Part shown: one piece after another, positions 1-7,030 of the stretch
How positions within the stretch are numbered: the first letter of the stretch is position 1
How the letters are laid out: every line of letters begins with the position of its first letter
Source of the DNA: DAOTUB01 sp034437455
Lineage (GTDB): Bacteria; Chloroflexota; Anaerolineae; B4-G1
DNA length: 19,846 bases
Assembly: GCA_034437455.1 (NCBI GenBank)
Contig: DAOTUB010000134.1
Location: 1 to 19,846, forward strand
Direction: 5' to 3'
The notes under the pieces: generated by a model
Databases searched by the model: none
Seen by the model: the letters and a program-made list of their open reading frames with translations, nothing else
Told to the model about the DNA's origin: nothing
Position numbers and translations under genes: made by a program

Positions 1-58
1 ATATATAGGGGTTTGGCCTTTCTGTTCAGGATTCAAGTCCTAGACAAGCCTTTCTTTA

Positions 59-106
59 CCCGCATATATACGGGATTGGTATTTTCAAACCGGCATATAT
101 AGGGGT
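59..106. repeat. AT-rich CATATATA repeats at window edge
   Basis: A short motif resembling GCATATATAGGGG occurs at about 1-11 (cut by the window edge) and 93-105, with a variant GCATATATACGGG at 62-74. The middle copy is part of a near-palindrome at 59-74 with one mismatched pair and a CCCG/CGGG stem. It lies downstream of atpB on the transcribed strand, where atpE would be expected in an N-ATPase operon. Function is unknown. With only two and a half copies and unequal spacing it is not a convincing array. Confidence 0.35.
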
Positions 107-147
107 GTAAATTTATCCAAAGTCCAATACTCAGGCTTTCTTGGTGC

Positions 148-288
148 GTCATTCCGAGTGAGCGCAGCGAATCGAGGAATCTCCACTTGCGATGACAAAC
201 GCGACCCTGACGAGATTCCGTCGGACGCGAATCGTCCGCACTCCCTTCGGTCCCTTCGACAGGCTCAGGGCAGGCAGCTCGGAATGAC
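148..288 (-). repeat. Dispersed palindromic repeat, copy A
   Basis: A 141-bp element bounded by the 11-bp inverted ends GTCATTCCGAG and CTCGGAATGAC. Its interior carries the same blocks as the copies at 1498-1652 and 1993-2124, but reversed. It fills most of the gap after the atpB stop codon. An open frame at 33-305 on the minus strand runs through it and has no recognisable domain, so I treat the region as non-coding. It resembles a REP/BIME or MITE-like element, and no transposase is present. Confidence 0.85.
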
Positions 289-312
289 GGGCTGAGTAGT
301 AACATTCGCCGA

Positions 313-948
313 TTATTCGGCCTCCTCCAATGCCGCGCCGATGTAGACGGCGGCCAGAGAGGTAAAGATATACGCTTGCAGCACGCCGGTGAACATGCTG
401 AACCCCATCAGGATCAGCGGTACGCCCGGCGGGATCAACATAAAGATGACGGCGACGATCAGCTCGGTGCTGATGACGTTGCCAAAGAGACGCAGCGTGA
501 GCGAGAGCGTGCGGCTCAGTTGGCCGACGATCTCGAGGGGCAGCATAAAGATCGGCGAAGAGAGGCTCTTGAGATAGCCGAGCGCCCCCTTGCCCCGGAC
601 GCCAAAGTAATGGACGGCGAAAAAGACGGCGATCGCCAGCGCCAGCGGCGTGTTGATGTCGCGCGTCGGCGTGACGAGGATCGGCACGACGCCGACGGTG
701 TTGGCGAGGGCAATGAAAATAATCAGCGCGCCGAGAAAGGGCAAGAATGGCTCGGCAGACTGGCCCATCACGTCCGAGATGATGTCGTTCAAAAAGCCGA
801 CCAGCATCTCCAGGACCGTCGGCCAGCGTTGGCGCGCCAGGATCACGCCCCCCACGACGAGGGCCATCATCACCCAGGTCGAGATGACGGTGTCGCGGAT
901 CGGGATGCCGAAGGGTGCGAAGACTACTTGTGGGAAAACGTTTTCCAT
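313..948 (-). CDS. atpB: N-type ATP synthase F0 subunit a (AtpB)
   Basis: Encodes the 211-residue membrane subunit a, which provides the ion half-channels next to the c-ring. About five hydrophobic segments are visible. The hallmark segment with LRLFGNV carries the essential arginine (Arg153), and the last helix contains the conserved QAYIF motif (191-195). The ATG lies inside the end of atpR, a 25-nt overlap, which implies translational coupling. The position after atpQ and atpR matches the N-ATPase order D-C-Q-R-B-E-F-A-G. The next expected gene, atpE (subunit c), is absent from the remaining 312 bases, which hold a dispersed repeat, so E-F-A-G either lie beyond the edge or are separated from this block. 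Whether the pump moves H+ or Na+ cannot be judged without subunit c. Confidence 0.93.
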   Translation of the reverse strand: MENVFPQVVFAPFGIPIRDTVISTWVMMALVVGGVILARQRWPTVLEMLVGFLNDIISDVMGQSAEPFLPFLGALIIFIALANTVGVVPILVTPTRDINTPLALAIAVFFAVHYFGVRGKGALGYLKSLSSPIFMLPLEIVGQLSRTLSLTLRLFGNVISTELIVAVIFMLIPPGVPLILMGFSMFTGVLQAYIFTSLAAVYIGAALEEAE

Positions 949-1205
949 ATTTTAACTCTCCAAGCTACACTCCAGCGAGCAAGCCACAGTCCCGCGAAAG
1001 CCAGCAACCCTGGCACAATACCGCGTTGCAAAGCAGCGATCAACACACCAGCCGCAAGTCCCCAACGCAACAACGCGCTCCCCGTGACCCAAAGGACGAC
1101 GTAACGAGACGCCGCAGGATGGAGACGGCCCACCGCCCAGCGCAAGGTCAATGCATTCAACGCGCCGACCGCTCCGCCAGCGAACAGCCAGAAGGCAACC
1201 GTCAT
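924..1205 (-). CDS. atpR: N-ATPase accessory membrane protein AtpR
   Basis: A 93-residue hydrophobic protein with about three membrane segments. Its start overlaps the atpQ stop by ATGA, and its end overlaps the atpB start. Size, hydropathy and gene position identify it as AtpR, the small protein specific to N-type ATPases. Family knowledge proposes that AtpR arginines within the membrane interact with c-subunits during ring assembly. Here arginines occur in or next to the hydrophobic segments, in LLRWGLA and LARWSVAWR. The frame stays open upstream to 1406, but that part overlaps atpQ entirely, and the ATGA junction makes 1205 the natural start. Sequence similarity in this family is weak, so the call leans on context. 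Confidence 0.82.
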   Translation of the reverse strand: MTVAFWLFAGGAVGALNALTLRWAVGRLHPAASRYVVLWVTGSALLRWGLAAGVLIAALQRGIVPGLLAFAGLWLARWSVAWRVKIWKTFSHK

Positions 1206-1474
1206 TCCGCCAGCTCCGTTTCTTCCTGGACGGCGCGCCTTTTCTCCCGCGCTTCCATCCGCTGGATCGAACGAATCACGTTGTAAAATCCCGTCACGAC
1301 GCCCAGCGCCAGCAGCCCCAGCGTAAAGCCATAGCCCGCGCCCAGGCGGCGATCCAACTGATGCCCCAGCAGCACCCCGCCAAAGATCGGAATCGCCAGA
1401 TCCCATCCCAATGTCGTCAGCGCCACGGCGTTGCGCCAGGCCGCCCCCAGTTCGTTCCGTTTATTTTTGTCCAT
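1202..1474 (-). CDS. atpQ: N-ATPase accessory membrane protein AtpQ (ATPase gene 1 family)
   Basis: A 90-residue protein with two membrane segments (about 22-40 and 48-68) joined by a short loop with HQLDRRLG, followed by a charged tail rich in Glu, Lys and Arg. This is the layout of the 'putative F0F1-ATPase subunit' gene1/AtpQ family encoded in N-ATPase operons. Its role is thought to be assembly or ion handling and is not settled. The ATG at 1474 is only 23 bases from the end of a dispersed repeat, and no clear Shine-Dalgarno sequence is visible. The repeat may have replaced the native leader and removed coupling to atpC. It ends in an ATGA overlap with atpR. Confidence 0.85.
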   Translation of the reverse strand: MDKNKRNELGAAWRNAVALTTLGWDLAIPIFGGVLLGHQLDRRLGAGYGFTLGLLALGVVTGFYNVIRSIQRMEAREKRRAVQEETELAE

Positions 1475-1497
1475 CGGCAGTCAATTTTGCCCCATCC

Positions 1498-1652
1498 GTC
1501 ATTCCGAGCTGCCTGCCCTGAGCCTGTCGAAGGGACCGAAGGGAGTGCGGACGATTCGCGTCCGACGGAATCTCGCGTCGGAATTTTGTTTGCAATCGTC
1601 AATGGAGATTCCTCGACTCCACTCCGCTGCGCTTCGTTCCGCTCGGAATGAC
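1498..1652 (+). repeat. Dispersed palindromic repeat, copy B
   Basis: A 155-bp element with the same 11-bp inverted ends as copy A (GTCATTCCGAG / CTCGGAATGAC). It shares with copy A a central block containing the small dyad CGGACG...CGTCCG. It lies immediately downstream of the GIY-YIG gene and immediately upstream of atpQ. It is in the same orientation as copy C on the far side of the nuclease gene, so the two form direct flanking repeats. Confidence 0.88.
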
Positions 1653-1679
1653 GCTTGAACGAAGCGCTTGGAGTGACGC

Positions 1680-1970
1680 TCAGGTAAACCACTCCTCGCT
1701 CAAATCCTTCCACTCCGAGTTCTCGCGTTCAATGAGCCGGATTTTCTTCTCGCGCCGCCATTTCTTGAGTTGCTTTTCCTGCGCGATGGCGTCGCGGATG
1801 TCGGCAAATTGTTCGTAATAGACCAATCGAGTGATATTATACCTGGCGGCAAACGTTGAGCCAACCTTGCGTCTGTGCTCGTCCATTCGGCGTTCCAGGT
1901 TGTTGGTCACGCCGATGTAGAGTGTTTTGGAGCGGTTGGCAGCGATATAGACGTAGCCGCCTTTTTGCAT
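1680..1970 (-). CDS. Small GIY-YIG domain nuclease (UPF0213/YhbQ-like)
   Basis: A 96-residue stand-alone GIY-YIG domain. Visible motifs are GYVYI (5-9, the GIY half), LYIGVTN (17-23, the YIG half), the putative catalytic Arg27 in ERR, a following His32, an acidic helix with Glu65, and Asn84 near the end. Together they match the fold's Y/R/E/N active-site layout. Such single-domain proteins are DNA endonucleases or their relatives, and their cellular roles are mostly unknown. The ATG at 1970 is preceded by AGAGG at 7-nt spacing. An in-frame ATG at 1997 lies partly in a dispersed repeat and is less likely. The gene interrupts the N-ATPase operon between atpC and atpQ and is bracketed by repeat copies B and C. 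This suggests insertion with, or mobilised by, the repeats (inference). Confidence 0.88.
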   Translation of the reverse strand: MQKGGYVYIAANRSKTLYIGVTNNLERRMDEHRRKVGSTFAARYNITRLVYYEQFADIRDAIAQEKQLKKWRREKKIRLIERENSEWKDLSEEWFT

Positions 1971-1992
1971 TTTGCAACCTCTCTTCGCTATC

Positions 1993-2149
1993 GTCATTCC
2001 GAGCTGCCTGCCCTGAGCCTGTCGAAGGGACCGAAGGGAGTCGAGGAATCTCCACTCGCGATTGCAAGCACAAGTGGAGATTCCTCGACTCCACTCCGCT
2101 GCGCTCCGTTCCGCTCGGAATGACGCTCAGACGAATCACTCGGAATGAC
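1993..2149 (+). repeat. Dispersed palindromic repeat, copy C, with 20-bp hairpin
   Basis: The core, 1993-2124, carries the same terminal 11-mers as copies A and B. A further copy of the right end occurs at 2139-2149. Inside is a perfect 20-bp inverted repeat (2037-2056 with 2073-2092, 16-nt loop). The atpC stop codon (2136-2138) and its last codons for Arg-His-Ser-Glu fall in the extra right-end copy, so the repeat has become coding sequence. The hairpin could obstruct transcription or stabilise RNA ends between atpC and downstream genes. No T-tract is present. Confidence 0.88.
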
Positions 2150-2429
2150 GGATCAGGTCATTCGCAGCAGAGATCCGGCCACTCGTGAGAATCGCCACGC
2201 TGTCGCCCTCCACCCGCAAGATACCCGCGTCGAGATCGAGCGCGTGCTCGCCCGATGGGTCGGCGTAGCGCAGCGACGCCGCGACCGTCTCGGCCAAAAG
2301 CGGCGCGTGGCCGGGATAGATGCCAATGCCACCGCGATCGGCCAGAGCAGCCCGGACCCAGGCGACGCTCTCGACGTCGAGCAACGTCTCGGCGGGCGTC
2401 AACACAGTCAGGCGAAGCGGCTCAAGCAT
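2136..2429 (-). CDS. atpC: N-type ATP synthase F1 subunit epsilon (AtpC), C-terminally short
   Basis: Encodes a 97-residue epsilon subunit of the F1 central stalk. The N-terminal beta-sandwich is recognisable, from LRLTVLTPAETLLD to the GGIGIYPGHAPLLAE segment and the GILRVEGDSVAILT strand. It starts 8 nt inside the end of atpD. Epsilon subunits are usually about 120-140 residues with a C-terminal helical hairpin. Here the protein stops soon after the sandwich, and its final residues, RHSE, are encoded by a dispersed repeat. No remnant of the missing helices was found between the repeats. I infer truncation by repeat insertion. The sandwich alone can still bind the stalk in known systems, so the enzyme may assemble without the regulatory helices. 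Confidence 0.88.
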   Translation of the reverse strand: MLEPLRLTVLTPAETLLDVESVAWVRAALADRGGIGIYPGHAPLLAETVAASLRYADPSGEHALDLDAGILRVEGDSVAILTSGRISAANDLIRHSE

Positions 2430-3837
2430 CGTCTCCCCCGGACGTGTCCATCGTCTGCGCCTTGGCCGCGGCCTCGTCGATGCCGCCGATCATGTAGAAC
2501 GCCTGCTCGGGCAGGTGGTCGTGGCGGCCATCGAGGATCTCGCGGAACCCGCGTAGCGTCTCGGACAGCGCTACGTAGCGACCGGGCAGCCCGGTGAACG
2601 GCTCGGAGACGAAGAACGGCTGGGTGAGAAAGCGTTGCAGCCGCCGCGCCCGGTCGACCGTCAGCCGGTCCTCCTCGCTCAATTCCTCAATGCCCAGGAT
2701 CGCGATCACGTCTTGCAGCTCCCGGTAGCGCGCCAGCAGCGCCCGCACCTCGTTGGCGACGGTGTAATGCTCCTCCCCCACCCCGTCGGGCGTGAGCAAC
2801 GCGCTGTTCGACTCGAGCGGGTCGATGGCCGGGTAGATGCCCAGGCTCGCCTGGCGACGCGAGAGGATCGTCGCCGCGTCGAGGTGGGCAAAGGTCGCGA
2901 CGACCGCCGGGTCCGTCAGGTCGTCGGCGGGCACATAGATCGCCTGAACCGCCGTCACGCTGCCCCGGCTGGTGGTGGTGATGCGCTCCTGAAGCTCGCC
3001 CATCTCGCTGTCGAGCGTCGGTTGGTAGCCGACGGCGCTGGGCAACCGTCCCAGCAGCGCCGACACCTCCGCGCCCGCCTGAATGTAGCGAAAGATGTTG
3101 TCGATGAAAACGAGCACGGGGCGGCGCTCGTGATCGCGAAAATATTCGGCCATGGTCAGTGCGGTGAGGGGAACCCGCAGCCGCGCCCCCGGCGGCTCGT
3201 TCATCTGCCCAAAGACGAGCACGGTACTTTCCAGCACACCGCTGCGCTGCATCTCCAGCCACAGCTCGTTCCCTTCGCGGCTGCGCTCGCCCACGCCGGC
3301 AAAGAGCACCAGCCCGGCGTGCTCGCGGATGGTGTGTTGCATCAGTTCGATCATCAACATCGTCTTGCCCACCCCCGCGCCGCCAAAGAGGCCGATCTTG
3401 CCACCGCGCGGGTAGGGGGTCAAGAGGTCAATCGCCTTGATGCCGGTGATGAACGGCTCGGTGACGACGCGCTGCTCGCGCAGCGGGGGCGAGGCGGCGT
3501 GGATCGGGCGGCGTTCGACCACCGGGGGAGGAGGGCGCCCATCGACGGGTTCGCCCAGGACGTTGAACATGCGCCCCAGCGTCGTCCGGCCCACGGGGAC
3601 GCGGATGGGGCCGCCGGTATCGATCACCGCCAGCCCCCGGCTCAACCCCGCCGTGCCGCCCATCGCGATGGCCCGCACAGTGCGGGGATCGATGTGCTCC
3701 TGCACCTCGATGAACAAGTCCGCCTCGCCCTCCCGCTGGATCAGCAGCGCGCTGTGGATGCTGGGCAGGTCGCCGGAGGCGAACTCTGCGTCCACCACCA
3801 CGCCGGCCACGCGCACGACGGTTCCGATTCTCTCCAC
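2422..3837 (-). CDS. atpD: N-type ATP synthase F1 subunit beta (AtpD)
   Basis: The 471-residue catalytic beta subunit, full length. Landmarks are the Walker A motif GGAGVGKT (152-159), GERSREGN with the catalytic glutamate (Glu184) and the following arginine, Walker B with VLVFIDN (241-247), the signature LLGRLPSAVGYQPTL (261-275), and a DELSEED-like element, IEELSEED (383-390). Ser replaces the usual Thr in GERTREG. The start codon is GTG at 3837, with AGGAG 7 nt upstream. It opens the N-ATPase gene order D-C-Q-R-B. Canonical operons instead place beta and epsilon at the end, which supports the N-type assignment. The upstream gene preA ends only 33 nt away, so the two are probably co-transcribed. 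Confidence 0.97.
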   Translation of the reverse strand: MERIGTVVRVAGVVVDAEFASGDLPSIHSALLIQREGEADLFIEVQEHIDPRTVRAIAMGGTAGLSRGLAVIDTGGPIRVPVGRTTLGRMFNVLGEPVDGRPPPPVVERRPIHAASPPLREQRVVTEPFITGIKAIDLLTPYPRGGKIGLFGGAGVGKTMLMIELMQHTIREHAGLVLFAGVGERSREGNELWLEMQRSGVLESTVLVFGQMNEPPGARLRVPLTALTMAEYFRDHERRPVLVFIDNIFRYIQAGAEVSALLGRLPSAVGYQPTLDSEMGELQERITTTSRGSVTAVQAIYVPADDLTDPAVVATFAHLDAATILSRRQASLGIYPAIDPLESNSALLTPDGVGEEHYTVANEVRALLARYRELQDVIAILGIEELSEEDRLTVDRARRLQRFLTQPFFVSEPFTGLPGRYVALSETLRGFREILDGRHDHLPEQAFYMIGGIDEAAAKAQTMDTSGGDDA

Positions 3838-3870
3838 GATCTCGCTCCTGGTGGGCTTCGCACGCCCTAT

Positions 3871-5055
3871 CTATACCCCAAGTGGTACCATCGCCAAACT
3901 ACCCAACGGACAGACCATCACACAGAGGCCGCAGCCATCGCACTTGTCCGCGTCAATCGTCACCTGCTCGCCCTTGACGCCGGTGATGGCCTGGAAACCG
4001 CCGTCGGCGCAGGAGGTGACGCACAGCAGGCAGCCGTTGCACGTGTCGTCCACGGCGGCCCTGGCGCGAGGGGCGAGCGGCATCTCTGGGAACTCGACGA
4101 TCCTGGGCAGCGCCGCGCCGACGACATGGCTCAGGTCGGCGAACCCTTTGTCGTCCAGGTAGCCGTTCAGCCCATCCAGCAGCTTCTCGATCACGCCGTA
4201 TCCGTCCCACATCACGGCGGTGCCCACCTGCACGGTGCTGGCGCCGACGGCCATAAACTCGACCGCGTCCTGCCACGTGCTCAGCCCACCCAGGCCCGAT
4301 ACCGGCAATCCGGTCGCCTTGGCGATCTCGGACACACAGCGCAGCGCGATGGGCTTGATAGCCGGGCCAGAGTAGCCGCCATACGTCGACACACCGCCCA
4401 CCGCGGGCAGCGGAGTCAGGGTATCCACGTCCACGCCGATGAGACCCGCCACGGTGTTGGTAGCGGCCAAAGCGTCTGCCCCGTTTTCCTGGGCGGTTTT
4501 GGCGACGAAAGCGATGTCGGTCACGTTGGGCGTCAGCTTGACGACGACGGGGACCCTGGCGACCTGCTTCACCCAGGCCACCACCTGCCCGGTCAGCTCG
4601 GCGTTCTGGCCGATAAAGGCCCCCATCCCCTTGGACGGCATGCCGTGCGGGCAGGAGACGTTAAGCTCCAGCGCGTCGGCGCCGGCCTCTTGTACGATCT
4701 CGGCCAGCCGCTGCCATCCCTTTTTGTTCGGTGTGTCCATGATGCTGGCCCACAACATCCGGTCGGGGTAAGCGGCTTTGATGTCGGCGATCGCTCGCTG
4801 CCAGTCCGCGATGGTCAATCGAGAGATCAATTCGATGTTTTCCATGCCCACGTTGCGCTTGCGGTGGCGCAAGGGTTGAAGGCGCGGCTGGAGATCTTGG
4901 GCCGGTTCCGGGCCGATGGTCTTGGTCACCGCACCGCCCCATCCGGCGGCAAAGGCCCGCTTGATCATCTCCGCGGTCCGCGTCGGCGGGGCCGAGGCCA
5001 ACATGAAAGGATTGGGAAACTGCATCCCTGCGAAATTCACACGTAAGTCCGCCAT
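3871..5055 (-). CDS. preA: Dihydropyrimidine dehydrogenase-like subunit PreA (FMN, two 4Fe-4S)
   Basis: A 394-residue protein. Residues 1-325 form a dihydroorotate-dehydrogenase-type FMN barrel, with conserved NVSCPHGM (132-139), KLTPNVTDI (173-181) and ATNT (198-201). The C-terminus is a two-cluster ferredoxin domain with Cys 339/342/345/349 and 372/375/378/382. By family it is the catalytic half of bacterial NAD-dependent dihydropyrimidine dehydrogenase, which reduces uracil or thymine and normally works with PreT. No preT is visible in the window. In animal DPYD the general-acid cysteine lies in GMGLACGQ. The matching segment here is GMGAFIGQ, with Ile148 at that position, so substrate or chemistry may differ. 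The ATG is preceded by AGGAGG at 5-nt spacing. The gene lies between an ABC exporter and the N-ATPase genes. Confidence 0.88.
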   Translation of the reverse strand: MADLRVNFAGMQFPNPFMLASAPPTRTAEMIKRAFAAGWGGAVTKTIGPEPAQDLQPRLQPLRHRKRNVGMENIELISRLTIADWQRAIADIKAAYPDRMLWASIMDTPNKKGWQRLAEIVQEAGADALELNVSCPHGMPSKGMGAFIGQNAELTGQVVAWVKQVARVPVVVKLTPNVTDIAFVAKTAQENGADALAATNTVAGLIGVDVDTLTPLPAVGGVSTYGGYSGPAIKPIALRCVSEIAKATGLPVSGLGGLSTWQDAVEFMAVGASTVQVGTAVMWDGYGVIEKLLDGLNGYLDDKGFADLSHVVGAALPRIVEFPEMPLAPRARAAVDDTCNGCLLCVTSCADGGFQAITGVKGEQVTIDADKCDGCGLCVMVCPLGSLAMVPLGV

Positions 5056-5089
5056 AGTTTCCTCCTGATGTGTTACGACTCACAGCACC

Positions 5090-5127
5090 GTCATTTCGAG
5101 CGACCGAAGGGAGTCGAGAAATCTCAC
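5090..5127 (+). repeat. Partial dispersed repeat, copy D
   Basis: One end of the dispersed repeat family, in the variant beginning GTCATTTCGAG and containing CCGAAGGGAGTCGAGAAATC. The opposite terminal copy is missing. It lies in the 98-base gap between the ABC exporter subunit and preA. No convincing promoter was found in that gap. Confidence 0.7.
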
Positions 5128-5153
5128 GTTGCGGGAATGGGATCTGTTGGCTA

Positions 5154-7016
5154 TCAAAGCTTGGACGCTTGGTCATGCAATTGGTCAGGCAGGAACATCC
5201 GAGCGTCGAAATCGTCCTCCGCTGGCGGCGGCCGATAGTCGAGCGACTGATGCCGAAAGTAGGTCTCGTACAACTCGGCATAGTGGCCAGATTGAGCCAT
5301 GAGCTCATCGTGGTTCCCCTCCTCGATCATCCGCCCCTCTTTGAGCACAATGATCCGGTCCACCGCGCGCACGGTCGAAAGCCGGTGGGCGATCAGGATC
5401 GAGGTACTGCGCTGCAAGATCAACTCCATCGCCTCCTGGATCTGCGCCTCGGTGAAGGGGTCGATGCTGGCGGTCGCCTCGTCCAGGATAAAGATGACGG
5501 GCGATTGGACCAGCACCCGCATCAACGCCACCAACTGTCGCTGCCCCATGGATAGCCGGGACCCGCGCTCGCCGACGTCGGTCGCCAGCCCGGCGGGAAG
5601 GATCTCGAGCCATTCCCCGCCGCCGATCTGCCGCGCCACCGTTTCGATCTCGCTTTCGGTCAGCTCGGGGCGAGCGTAGCGGATGTTGTCGGCGACGGTG
5701 CCGGAGAAGAGAAACGGCATCTGCGAGACGATCCCCAACTGCTGGCGATACGCTTGCAGGTCGAGGGCGCGGATGTCTTGGCCGCCGATCTCGATCCGCC
5801 CCTCCTGAAACTCGTAGAAGCGGGCGATGAGCCGGGCGATGCTCGTCTTGCCCGCGCCGGTGTGGCCCACCAGCGCCACGCTCTCGCCCGGCGCGATGTG
5901 GAGCGAGAAATCCTCCAGCACCTGCTCCTGGTCGGAATAGTTGAGGGCGACCTTCTCGAAACAAATCTCGCCGTCCAACCGCTCGACGGGATGGCCGTCT
6001 TTCTGCTGTACCGTCGACTCGGCGTCGATCAAGGCAAAGATGCGCTCCGCCGCCGACAGCCCGCCTTGCAGTTGGCTCCAAAAGGCCGCCATCCCGACCA
6101 CGGGGAACCAAAAGCGCCGCACGCTGTCCACAAAGAGGTAGAGGCTGCCGATAGAGATGATGCCCTCGATAACCGTCATCCCGCCCGTGTACGTTACCAC
6201 GGCCGTCCCCACCCCGGCCAGCGCGTCGAGGATGGGACCCAACGACGACATGGCGTACCCTCGCCGCAGGTTGACCCGATACGAGTGCCGGTTGACCTCC
6301 GTGAACTCGTCATAGATCGCCGCCTCCTGGCGAAAGTTCTTGGCGACGCTGATCCCCGTCACCGCCTCCTGGATCGCCGCGTTGACCTCGGCCAGCACGC
6401 GGAAACCACGCTGTGTGACTCGGCGGGCGATGCGCCGGAAGCTCAAGGCGACCACGAACACGATCGGCGCAAAGATCAGCACCACCAACGTCAGCCGCCA
6501 GGAGACGGAAAATAACATCGCCACCAGGATGACGACCATCAGCAGTCGGCTGAAGATATCGGTGATGAGCTGCGTCACCCGAGAAAACTCCTCGGTGTCG
6601 GAGGTGATGCGGCTGATGATGCGCCCCGAGTGGAACTGGTCAAAGAAGGACATGTCGTGCTGCACCGAGGCCTGAAAGGCATCGCCCCGCAGCGCCGTCA
6701 CGACGTCGGCGATGGCGCGGGCCGTGATCCAGCGTCGCAGCCAGTTGCCCGCCCAGCTCACGATGCCGATCGCCAGCACTGCCGCGGCCAGGATCAGCAC
6801 CGTATCCAGTCGCGGCGACGCGATGAGTACGTCCAGCCCGCGCGCCACGATGAGGGGCTGTGCGGCTTCCGCCGCCGCGACCGCCAGGATCACGCCGGTG
6901 ATGCTCAAGATGCGTCTCAGATGAGGCCGAAAGTAACTGGCAATGCGGCGCACCAGCTCCCGATCGCTGTACTGTCTGTCGTATTCCTCGCCGCCCAGAC
7001 CTCTGAAAAATCCCAT
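5154..7016 (-). CDS. ABC exporter half-transporter, catalytic-site partner
   Basis: A 620-residue type-IV ABC half-transporter: an N-terminal six-helix membrane domain (about 30-325) and a C-terminal ATPase domain (about 350-590). Motifs are Walker A GHTGAGKT (384-391), a variant signature LSMGQ (488-492), Walker B ending in FILDE with catalytic Glu513, and the switch His544. The preceding gene ends 14 nt upstream and encodes a second half-transporter with a complementary defect, so the pair very probably forms a heterodimer like TM287/288 or BmrCD. The consensus ATP site would use this subunit's Walker motifs and the partner's LSGGQ. The substrate is unknown; lipids or drugs are possible. 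AAGG lies 11 nt before the ATG. Confidence 0.95.
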   Translation of the reverse strand: MGFFRGLGGEEYDRQYSDRELVRRIASYFRPHLRRILSITGVILAVAAAEAAQPLIVARGLDVLIASPRLDTVLILAAAVLAIGIVSWAGNWLRRWITARAIADVVTALRGDAFQASVQHDMSFFDQFHSGRIISRITSDTEEFSRVTQLITDIFSRLLMVVILVAMLFSVSWRLTLVVLIFAPIVFVVALSFRRIARRVTQRGFRVLAEVNAAIQEAVTGISVAKNFRQEAAIYDEFTEVNRHSYRVNLRRGYAMSSLGPILDALAGVGTAVVTYTGGMTVIEGIISIGSLYLFVDSVRRFWFPVVGMAAFWSQLQGGLSAAERIFALIDAESTVQQKDGHPVERLDGEICFEKVALNYSDQEQVLEDFSLHIAPGESVALVGHTGAGKTSIARLIARFYEFQEGRIEIGGQDIRALDLQAYRQQLGIVSQMPFLFSGTVADNIRYARPELTESEIETVARQIGGGEWLEILPAGLATDVGERGSRLSMGQRQLVALMRVLVQSPVIFILDEATASIDPFTEAQIQEAMELILQRSTSILIAHRLSTVRAVDRIIVLKEGRMIEEGNHDELMAQSGHYAELYETYFRHQSLDYRPPPAEDDFDARMFLPDQLHDQASKL

Positions 7017-7030
7017 TCAATCGCTACCTT

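Noticed and set aside
1..106. CATATATA motifs as a short CRISPR or iteron array
   Set aside because: There are too few copies, spacing is uneven, and the first is cut by the window edge.
33..305. A 90-codon minus-strand open frame after atpB
   Set aside because: Most of it is translated dispersed repeat, with no domain or ribosome-binding site, and it does not resemble AtpE.
1498..2149. An insertion sequence carrying a transposase
   Set aside because: The only gene between the repeats is a GIY-YIG nuclease. No transposase motif or target-site duplication could be identified.
2635..5046. An 803-codon plus-strand open frame opposite atpD and preA
   Set aside because: It is a composition artefact in GC-rich DNA. 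The opposite strand encodes two clearly recognised proteins.
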